Source: Candidatus Gastranaerophilales bacterium
GTDB lineage: Bacteria > Cyanobacteriota > Vampirovibrionia > Gastranaerophilales > Gastranaerophilaceae
Reading direction: 5' to 3'
Length of the DNA: 64,000 bases
Assembly (NCBI GenBank): GCA_944325555.1
Contig: CALVAN010000001.1
Span: 124,001 to 188,000, forward strand
Part shown: positions 63,401 through 64,000 of the stretch, in pieces
Layout of the letters: the number at the start of each line of letters is the position of its first letter
Position numbering within the stretch: the stretch's first letter is position 1
Notes under the pieces: model-generated
What the model was told of the DNA's origin: nothing
The model's input: only the letters and a program-made list of their open reading frames with translations
The model's database searches: none
Position numbers and translations under genes: made by a program

Positions 63401-63890
63401 CTGCGGGTTGTTGTCACAGGTAAGACAGATTCCCACCAAAAAAGACCCCACAAAATTTTTGAAAGCCGGACTCATTGAGGATTTAACGGGTAAAGTGGAA
63501 TTTGTTGCTTTTCACAAAACACTTATTAATTACAATTCGTTTATCGAATCCGAGAAAAAAGTTATTATGTCGGGCAAGGTTCAAAAAAAAGACGAGGATC
63601 AGTTCAGCATAATAGTGGATTCCGTAAAAGCTATTGAAAACAGCAATATCGTGACACTTTCTTTGAAGGAAGAAATGAAATTTGAAGAACTCGTCGGGTT
63701 AAAAGACGTGCTTGCACATTTTAAAGGCGGCGACCCGCTTGTTGTAAGCGTACACGAAGAGGACGGAAGCGATTCTCGCATACTTTGCGATTCGCACTTC
63801 TGGGTGGACGCTTCTAACGAGCTTGTGCATGCTGTTAACAACAATTTTGCGCAAAAAGTCGGCATTGCGGTAAAATCGCTGGATGATTAG
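60444..63890 (+). CDS. dnaE: DNA polymerase III alpha subunit (DnaE)
   Basis: A 1148-residue replicative polymerase. The N-terminal PHP domain has [20 protein letters not shown] and [14 protein letters not shown]. The palm has [23 protein letters not shown] and the catalytic [30 protein letters not shown] motif, helix-hairpin-helix region and C-terminal OB fold ([20 protein letters not shown]) complete it. It is a single uninterrupted chain; the split, intein-joined DnaE of photosynthetic Cyanobacteria is not present. A GGGG-type site stands before the ATG. No terminator is seen in the last 110 bases of the window, which hold only AT-rich sequence. Confidence 0.98.
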   Translation: [1148 protein letters not shown]

Positions 63891-64000
63891 TTGAATTTTA
63901 AATTGATGATTTATTCAAGGGTGCTCTAACAATTTAAACTAAGCACATTGTTTATAAAAAACAATATTCAAAGACTGCAAATCAGCGCTCAATTCGTGCT

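Noticed and set aside
63891-64000. Terminator or gene at the right edge
   Set aside because: The last 110 bases hold only AT-rich sequence with a weak ATTGTTT/AAACAAT dyad and no T-run; nothing is supported.

Overview
The window reads as a chromosomal segment of a low-GC, flagellated, fermentative or anaerobic bacterium. The best guess from content is a non-photosynthetic relative of Cyanobacteria (Vampirovibrionia/Melainabacteria, for example Gastranaerophilales). This rests on the mix of genes: a cyanobacterial-style DEVH-box helicase, REC-LuxR response regulators, a class III (oxygen-sensitive) ribonucleotide reductase, pseudopilins with a Gly-rich partner, and many short lineage-type hypotheticals. 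It is an inference from content, not a phylogeny. No prophage, IS transposase or CRISPR array was seen. The replication, translation and secretion genes present look intact.

Layout. 1-2.0 kb: end of a Gly-rich pilin-associated protein and a pseudopilin-like protein. 2.0-7.3 kb: flavodoxin-fold reductase, tail-anchored protein, esterase, DEVH helicase, membrane-anchored small protein. 7.5-16 kb: secA, a cobalamin riboswitch controlling nrdD-nrdG, valS. 16-20.4 kb: a Fic protein behind an array of palindromic operator-like repeats, tRNA-Glu, rsgA-ispA-DUF212. 20.4-25.9 kb: soluble histidine kinase and the minus-strand motility operon motA-motB-fliL-fliM-fliN. 26-32.5 kb: MerR/flavodoxin/cupin cassette, two hypotheticals, the AmmeMemoRadiSam genes (amrS divergent from an amrB-amrA fusion), and a DJ-1/PfpI protein. 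32.5-40 kb: pentapeptide protein, two response regulators, TPR protein and GAF/HD-GYP protein in one direction, a dolichol-phosphate-mannose-synthase-like glycosyltransferase, and an anti-sigma/ECF sigma pair. 40-41.1 kb: a gene-free stretch holding a 641-bp inverted-repeat-bounded, hairpin-packed element. 41.1-45.6 kb: fliJ-fliK-flgD-flgE. 45.6-52.7 kb: prs, a 1300-aa calpain-like cysteine protease behind a clear sigma-28 promoter, and typA. 52.9-64 kb: ferritin-like and Cys-rich small proteins, NfeD with two SPFH proteins, pheT, a HEAT-like protein, tatD and dnaE.

How it fits together. Two flagellar loci (rotor/stator and hook) and a FliA-type promoter show a working motility regulon that also recruits a large protease of unknown role. 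HD-GYP, two response regulators, a histidine kinase and an ECF/anti-sigma pair make 32-40 kb a signalling block. The B12 switch on nrdDG predicts a B12-dependent ribonucleotide reductase elsewhere in the genome. The most unusual items are the sigma-28-driven calpain-like giant, the 641-bp hairpin element, the back-to-back apparently leaderless promoters of the AmmeMemoRadiSam genes, the riboswitch whose P1 helix contains the Shine-Dalgarno sequence, and the palindrome array in front of fic.
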